DNA from: Natrinema sp. SYSU A 869
GTDB lineage: Archaea; Halobacteriota; Halobacteria; Halobacteriales; Natrialbaceae
DNA: 64,000 nucleotides
Reading direction: 5' to 3'
NCBI RefSeq assembly: GCF_019879105.1
Contig: NZ_CP082249.1
Span: 1,612,001-1,676,000 of the forward strand
Positions 9,202-17,485 of this stretch are shown here, piece by piece. A model generated the notes under the pieces. That model saw only the letters and a list, made by a program, of their open reading frames with translations. It was not told the origin of the DNA and did not search any database. Position 1 is the first letter of the stretch; each line of letters starts with the position of its first letter. Made by a program: the position numbers and the translations under genes.

Positions 9202-10227
9202 TTATTGCATTCCGGGCTCGTTCTCGAGGCGATCATAGTGGTCGTTCATGACGGACAGCGTCGCGATCAGCGCACCGAGGACGACGGGGCCGTAGAACAG
9301 TCCCATGACGCCGAACGCGTAGACGCCGCCGAGGACCCCGAGGATGATGACGGCGGGGTTGAGCTCGGCGTAGCGATCGACAACGATCGGACGGAGATAG
9401 TCGTCGGAGAGGCCGACGACGATCACGCTGTAGCCAAATAATCCCGCCGCGAGCAGCGGTTCGTTGGTCAAGAGGAGATAGATCACGGCTGGTCCCCATA
9501 CCAGGAATGACCCGATCAACGGAATCAGCGAGAGGATGATCATGATGAACGTCCAGAACGCGGCGTTGGGAATGCCGGTCGCGAGCAGCCCCAATCCGGC
9601 GATGGTGCCCTGGATAATCGCGATCAGGACGTGTCCGGCGAGGACGGCCCACATGACCTCATCCAGTCGCTGGTAGAAATCATCCTGAACGTCGTCCGGA
9701 AGCGGCGTCAACTCCCGCATCCAGGCCAGGAGCTCGCTGCCGTCCTTGAGCAGGTAGTAGAGCAGGAAGATGGTGAGTCCCAGTCCGATCAGGACGTGGG
9801 TGATCGCGCTGAACCACTCCGTCGAGCGCCCGAGAACCACCGATCCGATATTCTGTGCGACGTCGGCGAGCACCGACGGAAGGTCGACGGTCTGTCCGGT
9901 CTCTTCTTCGATCACCCGCTCGAAGTCACCCATTTCCAACGAGTCGGTGTTGACCTGTTCGAGGAGGCGTCGGGCGTCGTTGGCAACCGCCACAACGATG
10001 AGGATAAGTGGGACGACGAAGCCGGCGACCGCGAGCAAGACGAGCGCACCCGCAGCGAGCACCGGTGACACCCGCCGCTCGAGGCGCTCTTGGACGGGAT
10101 AGAGGACGTACGCGATGAGGATAGCACCGAGGATATACTGAGAAAACGGGCGGACAAGTAACAGCGAGAGGTACGCGAAGAGGGCGATAAGGACGAGGAG
10201 GAACCCCTTACTGAGATTCACACCCAT
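9202..10227 (-). CDS. AI-2E family transporter (UPF0118/PerM)
   Basis: A 341-residue polytopic membrane protein with the AI-2E exporter layout: two helices at the start (LVRPFSQYILGAILIAYVLYP), a long soluble loop with LEQVNTDSLEMGDFERV, and then five or six helices. The C-terminal signature YGPVVLGALIA is present. Family members include a proposed autoinducer-2 exporter and Na+/H+ antiporters, so the substrate is open. I place the start at MGVNLSKG because a TATA-like GGTTTTATGC lies about 23 bp upstream. The longer frame would run through that promoter and into the leader of the divergent gene. Confidence 0.88.
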   Translation of the reverse strand: MGVNLSKGFLLVLIALFAYLSLLLVRPFSQYILGAILIAYVLYPVQERLERRVSPVLAAGALVLLAVAGFVVPLILIVVAVANDARRLLEQVNTDSLEMGDFERVIEEETGQTVDLPSVLADVAQNIGSVVLGRSTEWFSAITHVLIGLGLTIFLLYYLLKDGSELLAWMRELTPLPDDVQDDFYQRLDEVMWAVLAGHVLIAIIQGTIAGLGLLATGIPNAAFWTFIMIILSLIPLIGSFLVWGPAVIYLLLTNEPLLAAGLFGYSVIVVGLSDDYLRPIVVDRYAELNPAVIILGVLGGVYAFGVMGLFYGPVVLGALIATLSVMNDHYDRLENEPGMQ

Positions 10228-10338
10228 TATTTCTGCAGTCGCCTGCATAAAACCACGGTATGAACCTGTCCCTACATCGGACTGTCGTGTGTACCCGTCA
10301 CACGGCTTCAAGGGCCTGCTTCGTGAATTTCGAACCGA

Positions 10339-11076
10339 ATGTCGACTCAGCTCGATCCCCTCTCGCTCTCGGCCGATCTCCTCTATACGGTCAAGACCGA
10401 GGGTGACGCCGATCCGTTGCGGGAGCATCTGGCGTCGCTCGAGCGATCGCAATTAGAGCGGGCGCTCGCCAGTCGCGAGGGAAAACTCTCTTTCTGGCTC
10501 AATTGTTATAACGCCTACGCCCAGTTGCTGTTGGAGGAGGAAGAGCCCGACTTGGTCGAGGGAGGCCTCCTCGATCATTGGAAGTTCTTCGCACGCGATC
10601 GGATTCCCGTAAGCGGGGTCTGGCTGAGTCTCAACGATATCGAGCACGGACTGCTCCGCAGTTCGAAGCAGCCATGGGGCTTTGGCTACCTCCCGCGCCT
10701 GTTTCCCTCCACGTTCGAACGGCAGTTCCGCCTCGCGGAGTGTGATCCACGGATTCATTTCGCGCTGGGTCACAGCCCCGAACATTGCCCGCCAATCGCG
10801 GTCTACTCGCCACGGGATGTCGACGAGGAACTCGACATCGCGATCGAGTGGTTCCTAGAGGAGAACGTCACTTATGACGATGCGGAAAACACCGCGACGG
10901 CTCCGCGACTGTTCCGCCAGTACCGCGGTGATTTCGGCGGCAAACGGGGCATCATTGACTTCCTCCGGGAGTACAATGCCGTTCCGGACGACACCACGCC
11001 CGCACTCGAGTACGAACGAGTCGACCACTCCGCGGAGCTCGACGTGGATTTAGAGGCCGACGACGTTCGGCCGTAG
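10339..11076 (+). CDS. DUF547 domain protein
   Basis: A 245-residue protein with the DUF547 core: SFWLNCYNAYAQ near residue 50, then RDRIPVSGVWLSLNDIEHGLLR, and DPRIHFALGHSPEHCPPI near 135 (usually HFALNCGAxSCPPI). The Cys before PPI and the His-rich surroundings may bind a ligand or form a cysteine-protease-like site; no activity has been proven for the family. There is no signal peptide, so it is cytosolic as drawn. It is divergent from the AI-2E gene and convergent with the amphi-Trp gene. Confidence 0.85.
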   Translation: MSTQLDPLSLSADLLYTVKTEGDADPLREHLASLERSQLERALASREGKLSFWLNCYNAYAQLLLEEEEPDLVEGGLLDHWKFFARDRIPVSGVWLSLNDIEHGLLRSSKQPWGFGYLPRLFPSTFERQFRLAECDPRIHFALGHSPEHCPPIAVYSPRDVDEELDIAIEWFLEENVTYDDAENTATAPRLFRQYRGDFGGKRGIIDFLREYNAVPDDTTPALEYERVDHSAELDVDLEADDVRP

Positions 11077-11103
11077 TTCGCCGACGGGCCGTCGGCGGCG
11101 CGC

Positions 11104-11807
11104 CTATTCGAGACGCCGAATACTCGCCGTCGGTGCGCTCCGCATCACGCTCCGGGCCGCTCGTTCGGCGTTCGATCGCGAGCTGTACCCCTCGCCGCTG
11201 TCGGCGACGATATTCCCATTCCAGTGGACGAGCCGCCAGCGCCATTGCCCCCCTTGTCCTCGTAGACCTCGAAGCGGCTGGTTCGACCGGAGTCAGCCGC
11301 CTGGTCGGCGGTCGCGTCGTCTGCTCCGTCAGCCGTCACCGCTGTTTCCGCTGCATCGACGTCGTCCCCGTCACCGTCGCGATCCGCCACCCCTTCGAGG
11401 GGCATCACTGCCGCTGCGGGATCGACGTCCTCCGACTCCGTCTCCGCACCGCGCTCAGCGGTCTCAGCGGTCTCATCGTCGGCGGTCGAGTCGCGATCGG
11501 AGACGCGAACGCTCGAGCCATCAGGATCGTCCCACTCGAGTTCGAGTTCCAGTTCGCCGACTGGCAGTTCGGCGTCGGAATCGTACTCGACCTCGAATTC
11601 GGCAACGACACGCTCCGGGACGGTGATCCTAACGGTCCGGTCATCGCTGTCCAGACGAAGGGGACGGCCGGACTCAAAGGCGGTCGCGAACTCACGGAAG
11701 ACGGCAGCGAGTTCCGAGCGGTCGTATCCCCGCTCGAGTTCGAACTCGTCCCCGTCGGCCGCGTCCGATTCCTCCGGTCGGTCCGTATCGTCCGGCGAGT
11801 CGCTCAT
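11104..11807 (-). pseudogene. Amphi-Trp domain protein with C-terminal DUF1508-like module, frameshifted near the end
   Basis: It starts at ATG 11807, with a TATA-like box at 11832-11840. Residues 20-105 match the amphi-Trp domain (FELERGYDRSELAAVFREFA, LELELEWDDPD). A long acidic linker follows, then SRFEVYEDKGG. Here the frame slips: read in the next frame, the sequence continues QWRWRLVHWNGNIVADSGEG and YSSRSNAERA to a stop at 11104, which is the DUF1508/YegP-type module. One more C in the six-C run at 11248-11253 restores a single protein of about 234 residues. Without it the product ends at 11145 with an unrelated tail. Confidence 0.8.
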
Positions 11808-11856
11808 AGGAACACGTACGACCGACTGCGAGTTAATATTTCGCACTGCCCGTGCG

Positions 11857-11894
11857 GGATAGCAACGGGCTGTCCGTTCAGGATAGCAACGGGC
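11857..11894. repeat. 14-bp direct repeat upstream of the amphi-Trp promoter
   Basis: GGATAGCAACGGGC occurs at 11857-11870 and again at 11881-11894, 24 bp apart. The pair sits between two divergent genes, about 17 bp beyond the TATA box of the amphi-Trp gene, where an activator or repressor could bind. Confidence 0.5.
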
Positions 11895-11949
11895 GTCGAC
11901 CGCGCGGACTGTCGGAGCGTTTTTGTCGCCGCGCTGTCTTCGCTCGCCC

Positions 11950-12753
11950 GTGACTTCACGCGACTGGCGTGCCGACCGAGAGGCCGTTTTCGACCGCGAC
12001 GCGTTCACGTGTCGCCACTGCGGGACCGACGGCGGCGATGACCCGGAGATGCTCCGAGCCTACCCCGTCGGCGAGGTTCCCCTCGAGGGAGACGTCCACG
12101 AGAGTGCACTCGTTACCGTCTGTGACGAGTGTTTCGAGACACTTGACTCCCCGCGGGCGACGGAGGCCCCGGCTACCGACGATTTGTTTCACCTCGTCCG
12201 CGAGACCACCCGACTGCAGGGGACGACCATCTCGGCGGTCGCCGACTTCGCGTCGCTCGCGACGTCGCTCCCGTCGACCCTCGAGTCCGCCCTCGAGGAG
12301 GAGACCGATGCCGACGTCGGTGAATCTGTGTCGGAGTATCGCCGAACCAGACGCGATATTCTGCTCGCTGTCGCCGTCGTCGACGCCCGACTCGAGCGAC
12401 TCGCGTCACTCGATGACGACACATATGACCCGGCGATCCAGCGCCCGCTCGCAGCGTTTTCCGACACCGCGGCCGAACTGCAGTCGACTCTGCGTGAGGT
12501 CATCGCACTGAGCGAAACGGTTGCGGTCGGCCTCGAGCGCTGTCAGGGCTGTTTCGACCCGATCGAGGGAGAGACGTGTTCAACCTGCGGACTCAAGGGA
12601 CGCGAGACGGCCAACTGGCAGGAGGACGACGGAACCCTTGCGTTCGAGCGGCTGTTCGCGACGATCAACGAGCGGCTCCAGGGTGCCTCCGAGACGACCG
12701 AAACGTTGACCGACCGAACGACGGCACTGGCTGAGCAGCTCACAGCGGCGTAA
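11950..12753 (+). CDS. HNH-fold zinc protein, catalytic histidines apparently lost
   Basis: A 267-residue protein from GTG 11950 (VTSRDWRADREAVFDRDAF). The N-terminal 60 residues form an HNH/treble-clef fold with two zinc pairs, CRHC and CDEC. The usual HH pair is replaced by AY (LRAYPVGEVPLEG) and the final His of the motif by Phe, so nuclease activity is doubtful. The middle is helical, and the C-terminal part carries another zinc pair set (CQGC and CSTC). Haloarchaeal proteins of this type are annotated as HNH endonucleases; a structural or nucleic-acid-binding role seems likelier here. It shares its upstream region with the divergent amphi-Trp gene. Confidence 0.75.
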   Translation: MTSRDWRADREAVFDRDAFTCRHCGTDGGDDPEMLRAYPVGEVPLEGDVHESALVTVCDECFETLDSPRATEAPATDDLFHLVRETTRLQGTTISAVADFASLATSLPSTLESALEEETDADVGESVSEYRRTRRDILLAVAVVDARLERLASLDDDTYDPAIQRPLAAFSDTAAELQSTLREVIALSETVAVGLERCQGCFDPIEGETCSTCGLKGRETANWQEDDGTLAFERLFATINERLQGASETTETLTDRTTALAEQLTAA

Positions 12754-12822
12754 CGGCAACGTGACGGTCGAGTACGCCGCTGTCAGCGTCTGCGACGGGG
12801 ACGACTACGTGTCGCGTGGCCG

Positions 12823-13581
12823 TCAGGAGTCCGATTCCTGACTCGAGTTGAAGTTTGCGATCGTTTCTTCGGTCACCCCACCTCGTGAGAAGAGCGTAAC
12901 GATGTCGTCGGGGCGGATTTCCGTGTCACCGTGGGGCGTGAGCACGGTATCGTCCCGTTCGATGGCGATAACGAGCGTGTCATCGGTGAGCGCGTCGCAG
13001 CGGGCCGCCTCCTGAATGCTCATTCCGGCGGCCGGCGCATCCCGATCGACGGTCACTTCGGCGACTTCGGCATCACCGGAAAGACTGATGAAGTCAGTGA
13101 GGATGGCGTTCTTCGTCTCGTCGGTGGGTCCGTACGGCGAGTACGCGCATGTCGTCTCGGTCTGGACGAGGACCTCGTCCTCGATCTCGACGCCGAGATC
13201 CGAAAGCGACCGCGCGATCCGCCGCAGATCCTCGGTGTCCTTTCCGACCGCGAGCACGTGCAGATTCCGCCGGCCGGTCATCAACTCCCGAACGTTGGTA
13301 ACCCCCGGGATGATCTGTGCCTGCCGCGCGACCGATTCTCGCTCCGAGACGGGCGCGTTACACATGAAGAGGTTCGTGAGATGCCCCTCTGCCCGTTCGA
13401 AATCGATGCTGGCGTGGTAGCCGGTGATCACGCCCTGTTCCTCGAGTTGTGCGATACGGTTTCGGATCGTTCCGGGAGAGACGTGTACCTCCTCCGCAAT
13501 CGTCGGAGCCGAGGTGTTTCGAGCGTTGCTCATGAGCGCGTGTATGATTCGACGATCGATCTCGTCGAGTCGATAGTCCAT
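12823..13581 (-). CDS. Lrp/AsnC family regulator with C-terminal TrkA_C (RCK_C) domain
   Basis: A 252-residue regulator. Residues 1-55 form the AsnC-type helix-turn-helix (LDEIDRRIIHALMSNAR, SPGTIRNRIAQLEEQGVITG). An Lrp-type ligand domain follows, then at about 165-240 a TrkA_C/RCK_C domain (SIQEAARCDALTDDTLVIAI, IRPDDIVTLFSRGG) that normally binds small ligands in K+ uptake systems. It is transcribed away from an APC permease with UspA domains and is likely to control it. A TATA-like box lies about 27 bp ahead of the ATG. Confidence 0.93.
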   Translation of the reverse strand: MDYRLDEIDRRIIHALMSNARNTSAPTIAEEVHVSPGTIRNRIAQLEEQGVITGYHASIDFERAEGHLTNLFMCNAPVSERESVARQAQIIPGVTNVRELMTGRRNLHVLAVGKDTEDLRRIARSLSDLGVEIEDEVLVQTETTCAYSPYGPTDETKNAILTDFISLSGDAEVAEVTVDRDAPAAGMSIQEAARCDALTDDTLVIAIERDDTVLTPHGDTEIRPDDIVTLFSRGGVTEETIANFNSSQESDS

Positions 13582-13604
13582 ACTGGCTCTGTCGTCCGTC
13601 GGCT

Positions 13605-13612
13605 ACTATATG
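13605..13612 (-). promoter_or_regulatory. TATA box of the AsnC-TrkA_C regulator
   Basis: CATATAGT on the minus strand, centred 27 bp before the ATG at 13581, consistent with a leaderless transcript. Confidence 0.55.
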
Positions 13613-13642
13613 CTGCGTTGATCGATTGCATAATAATCATTT

Positions 13643-13660
13643 ACCTGTCGTCTTTCAGGT
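13643..13660. promoter_or_regulatory. Possible operator between the AsnC regulator and the permease
   Basis: ACCTG at 13643-13647 and CAGGT at 13656-13660 form a short inverted repeat in an AT-rich stretch of the divergent intergenic region. This is the kind of site an Lrp/AsnC protein could bind. The match is short, so this is only a candidate. Confidence 0.3.
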
Positions 13661-13867
13661 GTAAGTAATTTCATGCCCGTAGAATCCGTTATCATCAATA
13701 ATACCGGGTACTTTATGGCGCTGTCAGGGAAAGAGCCGCGCAAATGATCGAGACCGCGATCCGACGAGGGCAACCGTCAGGCAATGGGACGGAATCGGTA
13801 CGTGGATTCGATCGATCTCACACGAGTGCGGATCGGCCGCGAGCCACACTGCGACGACGCCGTACCC

Positions 13868-16169
13868 ATGAGTAACGACGAACTCGCTAAGGATCTGGGT
13901 CTCGCCTCCGCGCTTGCGATCGGCATGGGGACGATGATCGGGGCAGGTATCTTCGTCCTTCCCGGCGCTGCCGCCCAAGAGGCCGGTCCGATCGTGGTCG
14001 TCTCGTTTGTCATCGGCGGTGCGATCGCGATGGTCAACGCCCTGTCAGTGAGCGAACTCGGGACGGCGATGCCGAAAGCTGGCGGCGGCTACTACTATGT
14101 CAATCGGGGCCTTGGCCCGTTGTTCGGTTCGATCTCCGGCATGGGCGACTGGATGGGGCTGGCCTTCGCCTCAGCGTTTACTGCATCGGCTTTGGCGGCT
14201 ATCTCACCGACCTGCTGGCCGGGACGATGCTCGCCCTGCCGACGCTCGAGGCCGGCCTGTTCGCGATCTCTGACATCCAACTCGGCGCGCTGATCGCCGG
14301 ACTGCTGTTCGTCGGCGTCAACTACGTGGGCGCAAAGGAGACCGGCGGCGTCCAGACGGTCATCGTCACGGTCTTGCTCGGCATTCTCACCGTGTTCGCC
14401 GCCACCGGCTTCCTCCACTTCGACTGGGGGACGCTGACGACTGACGGCTTCGCGCCGACCGACCAGGGGTACGGCGGGATCCTCCCCGGAACCGCTCTCG
14501 TCTTCGTCTCCTTCCTTGGCTACGCGAAGATCGCGACCGTCGCGGAGGAGTTGAAAAATCCCGGCCGAAATCTGCCGATCGCCGTCATCGGCAGCGTCGC
14601 CGTCGTGACGGTGATCTACGCCGTCCTCGTCGCCACGATGGTCGGTATCGTCCCCTGGCACTCGCTCGACGATAACGTCCCCGTCTCGCAGGTCGCCGAA
14701 ATCACGTTTGCCGGGGTTCCCGTCCTCGACGCGGTCGGCGTCACCCTGATCTCGCTGGCAGCGATGCTCGCGACCGCCTCGAGCGCCAACGCGTCGATCC
14801 TCTCGTCGGCCCGCATCAACTTCGCGATGGCCGTGACAAGATCGTCACCGACAATCTCAACGAGATTCACCCCCGGTACGCGACGCCGTACCGCTCGATC
14901 TTGCTGACCGGCAGCATCATCATCGTGTTCATCGTCGCGCTCGGCCAGAGCCTCGAGATCCTGGCCAAGGCGGCGAGCGTGCTCCACCTGATCGTCTACG
15001 GCCTGATGAACCTCGCGCTGATCGCCTTCCGGCAGGCAGACGTGCCCGAGTACGATCCGGACTTCCGGGTGCCGTTCTATCCGGTGACGCCGATCCTTGG
15101 GACAGTGCTTTCCTTTGGGCTCATCGGCTTCATGGATCCGGTCGAGATCGGCTTGAGCCTCGCGTTCGTCGTCATCGCGGTGCTGTGGTACGCGCTGTAT
15201 GCGCGTTCGAAGACGCCACGGCAGGGCGTTCTCGGCCAGTACATCCTCGATCGCGCCGAGGTGATGCCCGACATCGCGGTTTCGGCAGCCAGCGCGGCCA
15301 GACCCGACAGTTCGGGCGAGTACCGCGTGTTGGTACCGCTGGCCAACCCCCGCACCGAACGACACCTAATCGAGTTCGCCAGCACGCTCGCCGCCGACCG
15401 GGACGGCGTCGTCCACGCCGTCCACGTCGTGCAGGTCCCCGACCAGACGCCGCTCAAGCGCGGTGCCGAACAGGTCGAGCAAATCGACGCCGAGTCCGCG
15501 AAACTACTCGAGCAGGCGCATGAACACGCGGCGGAATACGACGCGGCGATCGAAACGACGACGATCGTCTCCCACCGCTCGTTCGAGGAGGTGTTCGACG
15601 CCGCCCGCGAGCACGACGCCGATCAGGTGGTGATGGGTTGGAGCGAGGACCGGCCGTGGACCGCCGGTCGCGCCGAGCAACCGCTCGACGAACTCACTCA
15701 CGATCTCCCGTGTGACGTCCTCGTATTGAAAGACCAGGGCTACGATCCCAGCCGGATCCTCCTGCCGACCGCCGGCGGGCCGGACTCCGATCTCAGCGCC
15801 GAAATCGCAAGCACGTTGCGCTCGGCGACGGGAGCCTCGATCGACCTGCTCCACGTCGTCGACGACGAAAGTGAGCGAGAGGCCGGCGAGGCGTTCCTCA
15901 CGGAATGGGCGGCCGACCACGACATCGGGGACGCCGTACTGACGGTCGACAGCTCCGGCGATGTCGAGAGCGCGATCGCTCGCGAGGCCGCCGACGAGAC
16001 GCTCGTGATTATCGGCGCGACCGAACGCGGCCTGCTCTCCCGACTCGTCCGCGGCTCGCTCGTCTTCGACATCGTGGACGACCTCGAGTGCTCCGTCCTG
16101 TTGGCCGAGCGGCCGACCGAGCGGTCGCTTCGCGAACGGCTGTTCGGGCGCTCGAGAGACGAGGAGTAA
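13868..16169 (+). pseudogene. APC superfamily amino acid permease with two C-terminal UspA domains, two frameshifts
   Basis: It starts at MSNDELAKDLGLASALAIGMG and shows the APC motif GTMIGAGIFVLPG in helix 1. The frame slips twice. The TTT at 14177-14179 needs one more T to give FASAFYCIGFGGYL. The GG at 14829-14830 needs one more G to give FAMGRDKIVTDNL. With both repairs, one protein of about 767 residues results: a 12-helix permease followed by two UspA domains. The second UspA domain ends in GATERGLLSRLVRGSLVFDI, close to the ATP-binding G-x-x-x-x-x-x-x-x-G-S motif. Such fusions are frequent in haloarchaea and are thought to tune uptake to cell state. Substrate specificity is not evident. 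Confidence 0.85.
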
Positions 16170-16190
16170 CGGGGTCGTCGCGTCGAACCG

Positions 16191-16919
16191 CTACAGTTGG
16201 GTTGCGGCCTCGAGCGAGAGATCGATCGCGCGGCCGACATTGTTCTTGGCCTTGTCGGGGAGTTCGTCGTCTTCGGTGTCGGTTCCCTTCTGCGTGCCTT
16301 CGACGAGGTTGCCGTCGACAGTACAGATCGCGCCGGCTCGCAGACCCTTGCGGCGGGCCAGCGAGAAGACGGCGGCGGCCTCCATTTCGACGGCGAGCAT
16401 GCCGGCGGCTTCCCAGTCGTCGACGGCCTCGTCGGTCTCGGCGTAGTAGGCGTCGTCGGAGGCGATCGGGCCGACGTGGACGTCCTCATCGTTTGCTTCG
16501 GCGGAATCGACTAGCGCCGACAGCACGTCGTAGTCCGGGACTGCGGGGTACTCGGCGGCCTCGTAGCGCTTGCTCGTCCCCTCGTTTTTCGCCGCACCGG
16601 TCGCGACGATCATGTCGCCGATCTCGATCCCCGACTGGAGCGCACCGGTCGTCCCGACGCGGATGAACGTCTCGACGCCGACGTTTGCCAGTTCCTCGAT
16701 CGCGATTGCGGCGGAGGGACAGCCGATCCCCGTCGAACAGATCGTCAGCTCTCGGCCCTCGTAGGTGGCGTTAACGGCCTTGTACTCCCGATTCTGTGCG
16801 ATCGTCTCCGACTCATCGCAGTGGTCGGCGATGCGGTCGACCCGCCCGGGATCGCCCGGAATGAGTGCGATGTCTGTCAGGTCGCCGTCATCGACCAACA
16901 AGTGTGGCTGCGTCGCCAT
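16191..16919 (-). CDS. udp: Uridine/guanosine-type nucleoside phosphorylase (NP-I family)
   Basis: A 242-residue NP-I phosphorylase. It shows the phosphate-binding GDPGRV near residue 22, GIGCPSAAIAIEEL near 68, RVGTTGAL near 90 and the ribose/base segment AVEMEAAAVFSLA near 178, as in uridine phosphorylases. It splits nucleosides with phosphate into base and ribose 1-phosphate. It lies next to a PfkB kinase and close to ribose-1,5-bisphosphate isomerase, so the ribose 1-phosphate may feed the haloarchaeal pentose bisphosphate route. A T-rich box 27 bp upstream supports the chosen ATG at 16919. Confidence 0.92.
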   Translation of the reverse strand: MATQPHLLVDDGDLTDIALIPGDPGRVDRIADHCDESETIAQNREYKAVNATYEGRELTICSTGIGCPSAAIAIEELANVGVETFIRVGTTGALQSGIEIGDMIVATGAAKNEGTSKRYEAAEYPAVPDYDVLSALVDSAEANDEDVHVGPIASDDAYYAETDEAVDDWEAAGMLAVEMEAAAVFSLARRKGLRAGAICTVDGNLVEGTQKGTDTEDDELPDKAKNNVGRAIDLSLEAATQL

Positions 16920-16940
16920 ACTGTCGGATTCCGCGGGCGG

Positions 16941-16950
16941 TGCAAAAAAA
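16941..16950 (-). promoter_or_regulatory. TATA-like box of the nucleoside phosphorylase gene
   Basis: TTTTTTTGCA on the minus strand lies 22-31 bp before the ATG at 16919. The spacing fits leaderless initiation, although the box is T-rich rather than a canonical TATA. Confidence 0.45.
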
Positions 16951-17042
16951 GGTTCGAGGAAGGTCGAGGGGAGGACCGATTCGGCCGGCGATCCTTGACG
17001 CCACCCTCTTCCCGCACCCGACAACGGCTCGACCGGCGGATC

Positions 17043-17345
17043 TCAGTCGGTCGGACGGACATCGACGCGCTCGGGCCGAATCGTGACTACCGCGTCATCG
17101 ATCTCGAACTCGACGAGCCCCGTCGCTCGGGTATCGCCGCGGTTCGTCTCGGCGAAGAGGCTGTCGAGTGCATCCGGATCGATGTGATCGTAGAGCTGCG
17201 TGCTGGTCCCGGTGACGTCATCACCGAAATACTGGGCCAGTGCCATTGCAGCGGCGATACTCGGCGGTTCGTCCAATCGTCGCTCGTATCGGACGGGCCG
17301 TCTGAGGCCACATCCGTGCGAGTCGTTTACCCTTCCTTCCGTCAT
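17043..17345 (-). CDS. HalOD1 output domain protein
   Basis: A 100-residue protein that is one HalOD1 domain: SIAAAMALAQYFGDDVTGTS helix, the LYDHIDPDALDSLF motif near residue 52, and the VEFEIDDAVVTI strands at the end. HalOD1 is a small haloarchaeal output domain seen alone or attached to response regulators; its molecular job is not established. The leader contains a perfect 20-bp palindrome just before the start codon, and a TATA box lies about 58 bp upstream, so the gene may be under specific control. Confidence 0.88.
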   Translation of the reverse strand: MTEGRVNDSHGCGLRRPVRYERRLDEPPSIAAAMALAQYFGDDVTGTSTQLYDHIDPDALDSLFAETNRGDTRATGLVEFEIDDAVVTIRPERVDVRPTD

Positions 17346-17351
17346 GTCTCT

Positions 17352-17371
17352 CAGTCACCATATGGTGACTG
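17352..17371. promoter_or_regulatory. Perfect 20-bp palindrome in the leader of the HalOD1 gene
   Basis: CAGTCACCAT and its exact reverse complement abut with no spacer, ending 7 bp before the start codon at 17345. The TATA-like GTTATATG on the minus strand (17399-17406) predicts a transcript start near 17376, so the palindrome lies in the first transcribed bases. A repressor operator or an RNA hairpin masking the start are both possible. Confidence 0.55.
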
Positions 17372-17435
17372 TTCACTCGAGTGGGCAACGGCCCAACGCA
17401 TATAACTACCGTCAGACGACACCCGGTGAGAATCG

Positions 17436-17451
17436 CAGGACTGCGGTCCTG
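17436..17451. terminator. Hairpin downstream of the PfkB gene
   Basis: CAGGAC and GTCCTG are separated by TGCG, about 35 bp past the PfkB stop on the minus strand. It is followed on that strand by no clear T run, so a terminator role is only possible. Confidence 0.25.
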
Positions 17452-17485
17452 TCAAGGATTCACAAGAGAGGGAAGAAACCACCGG

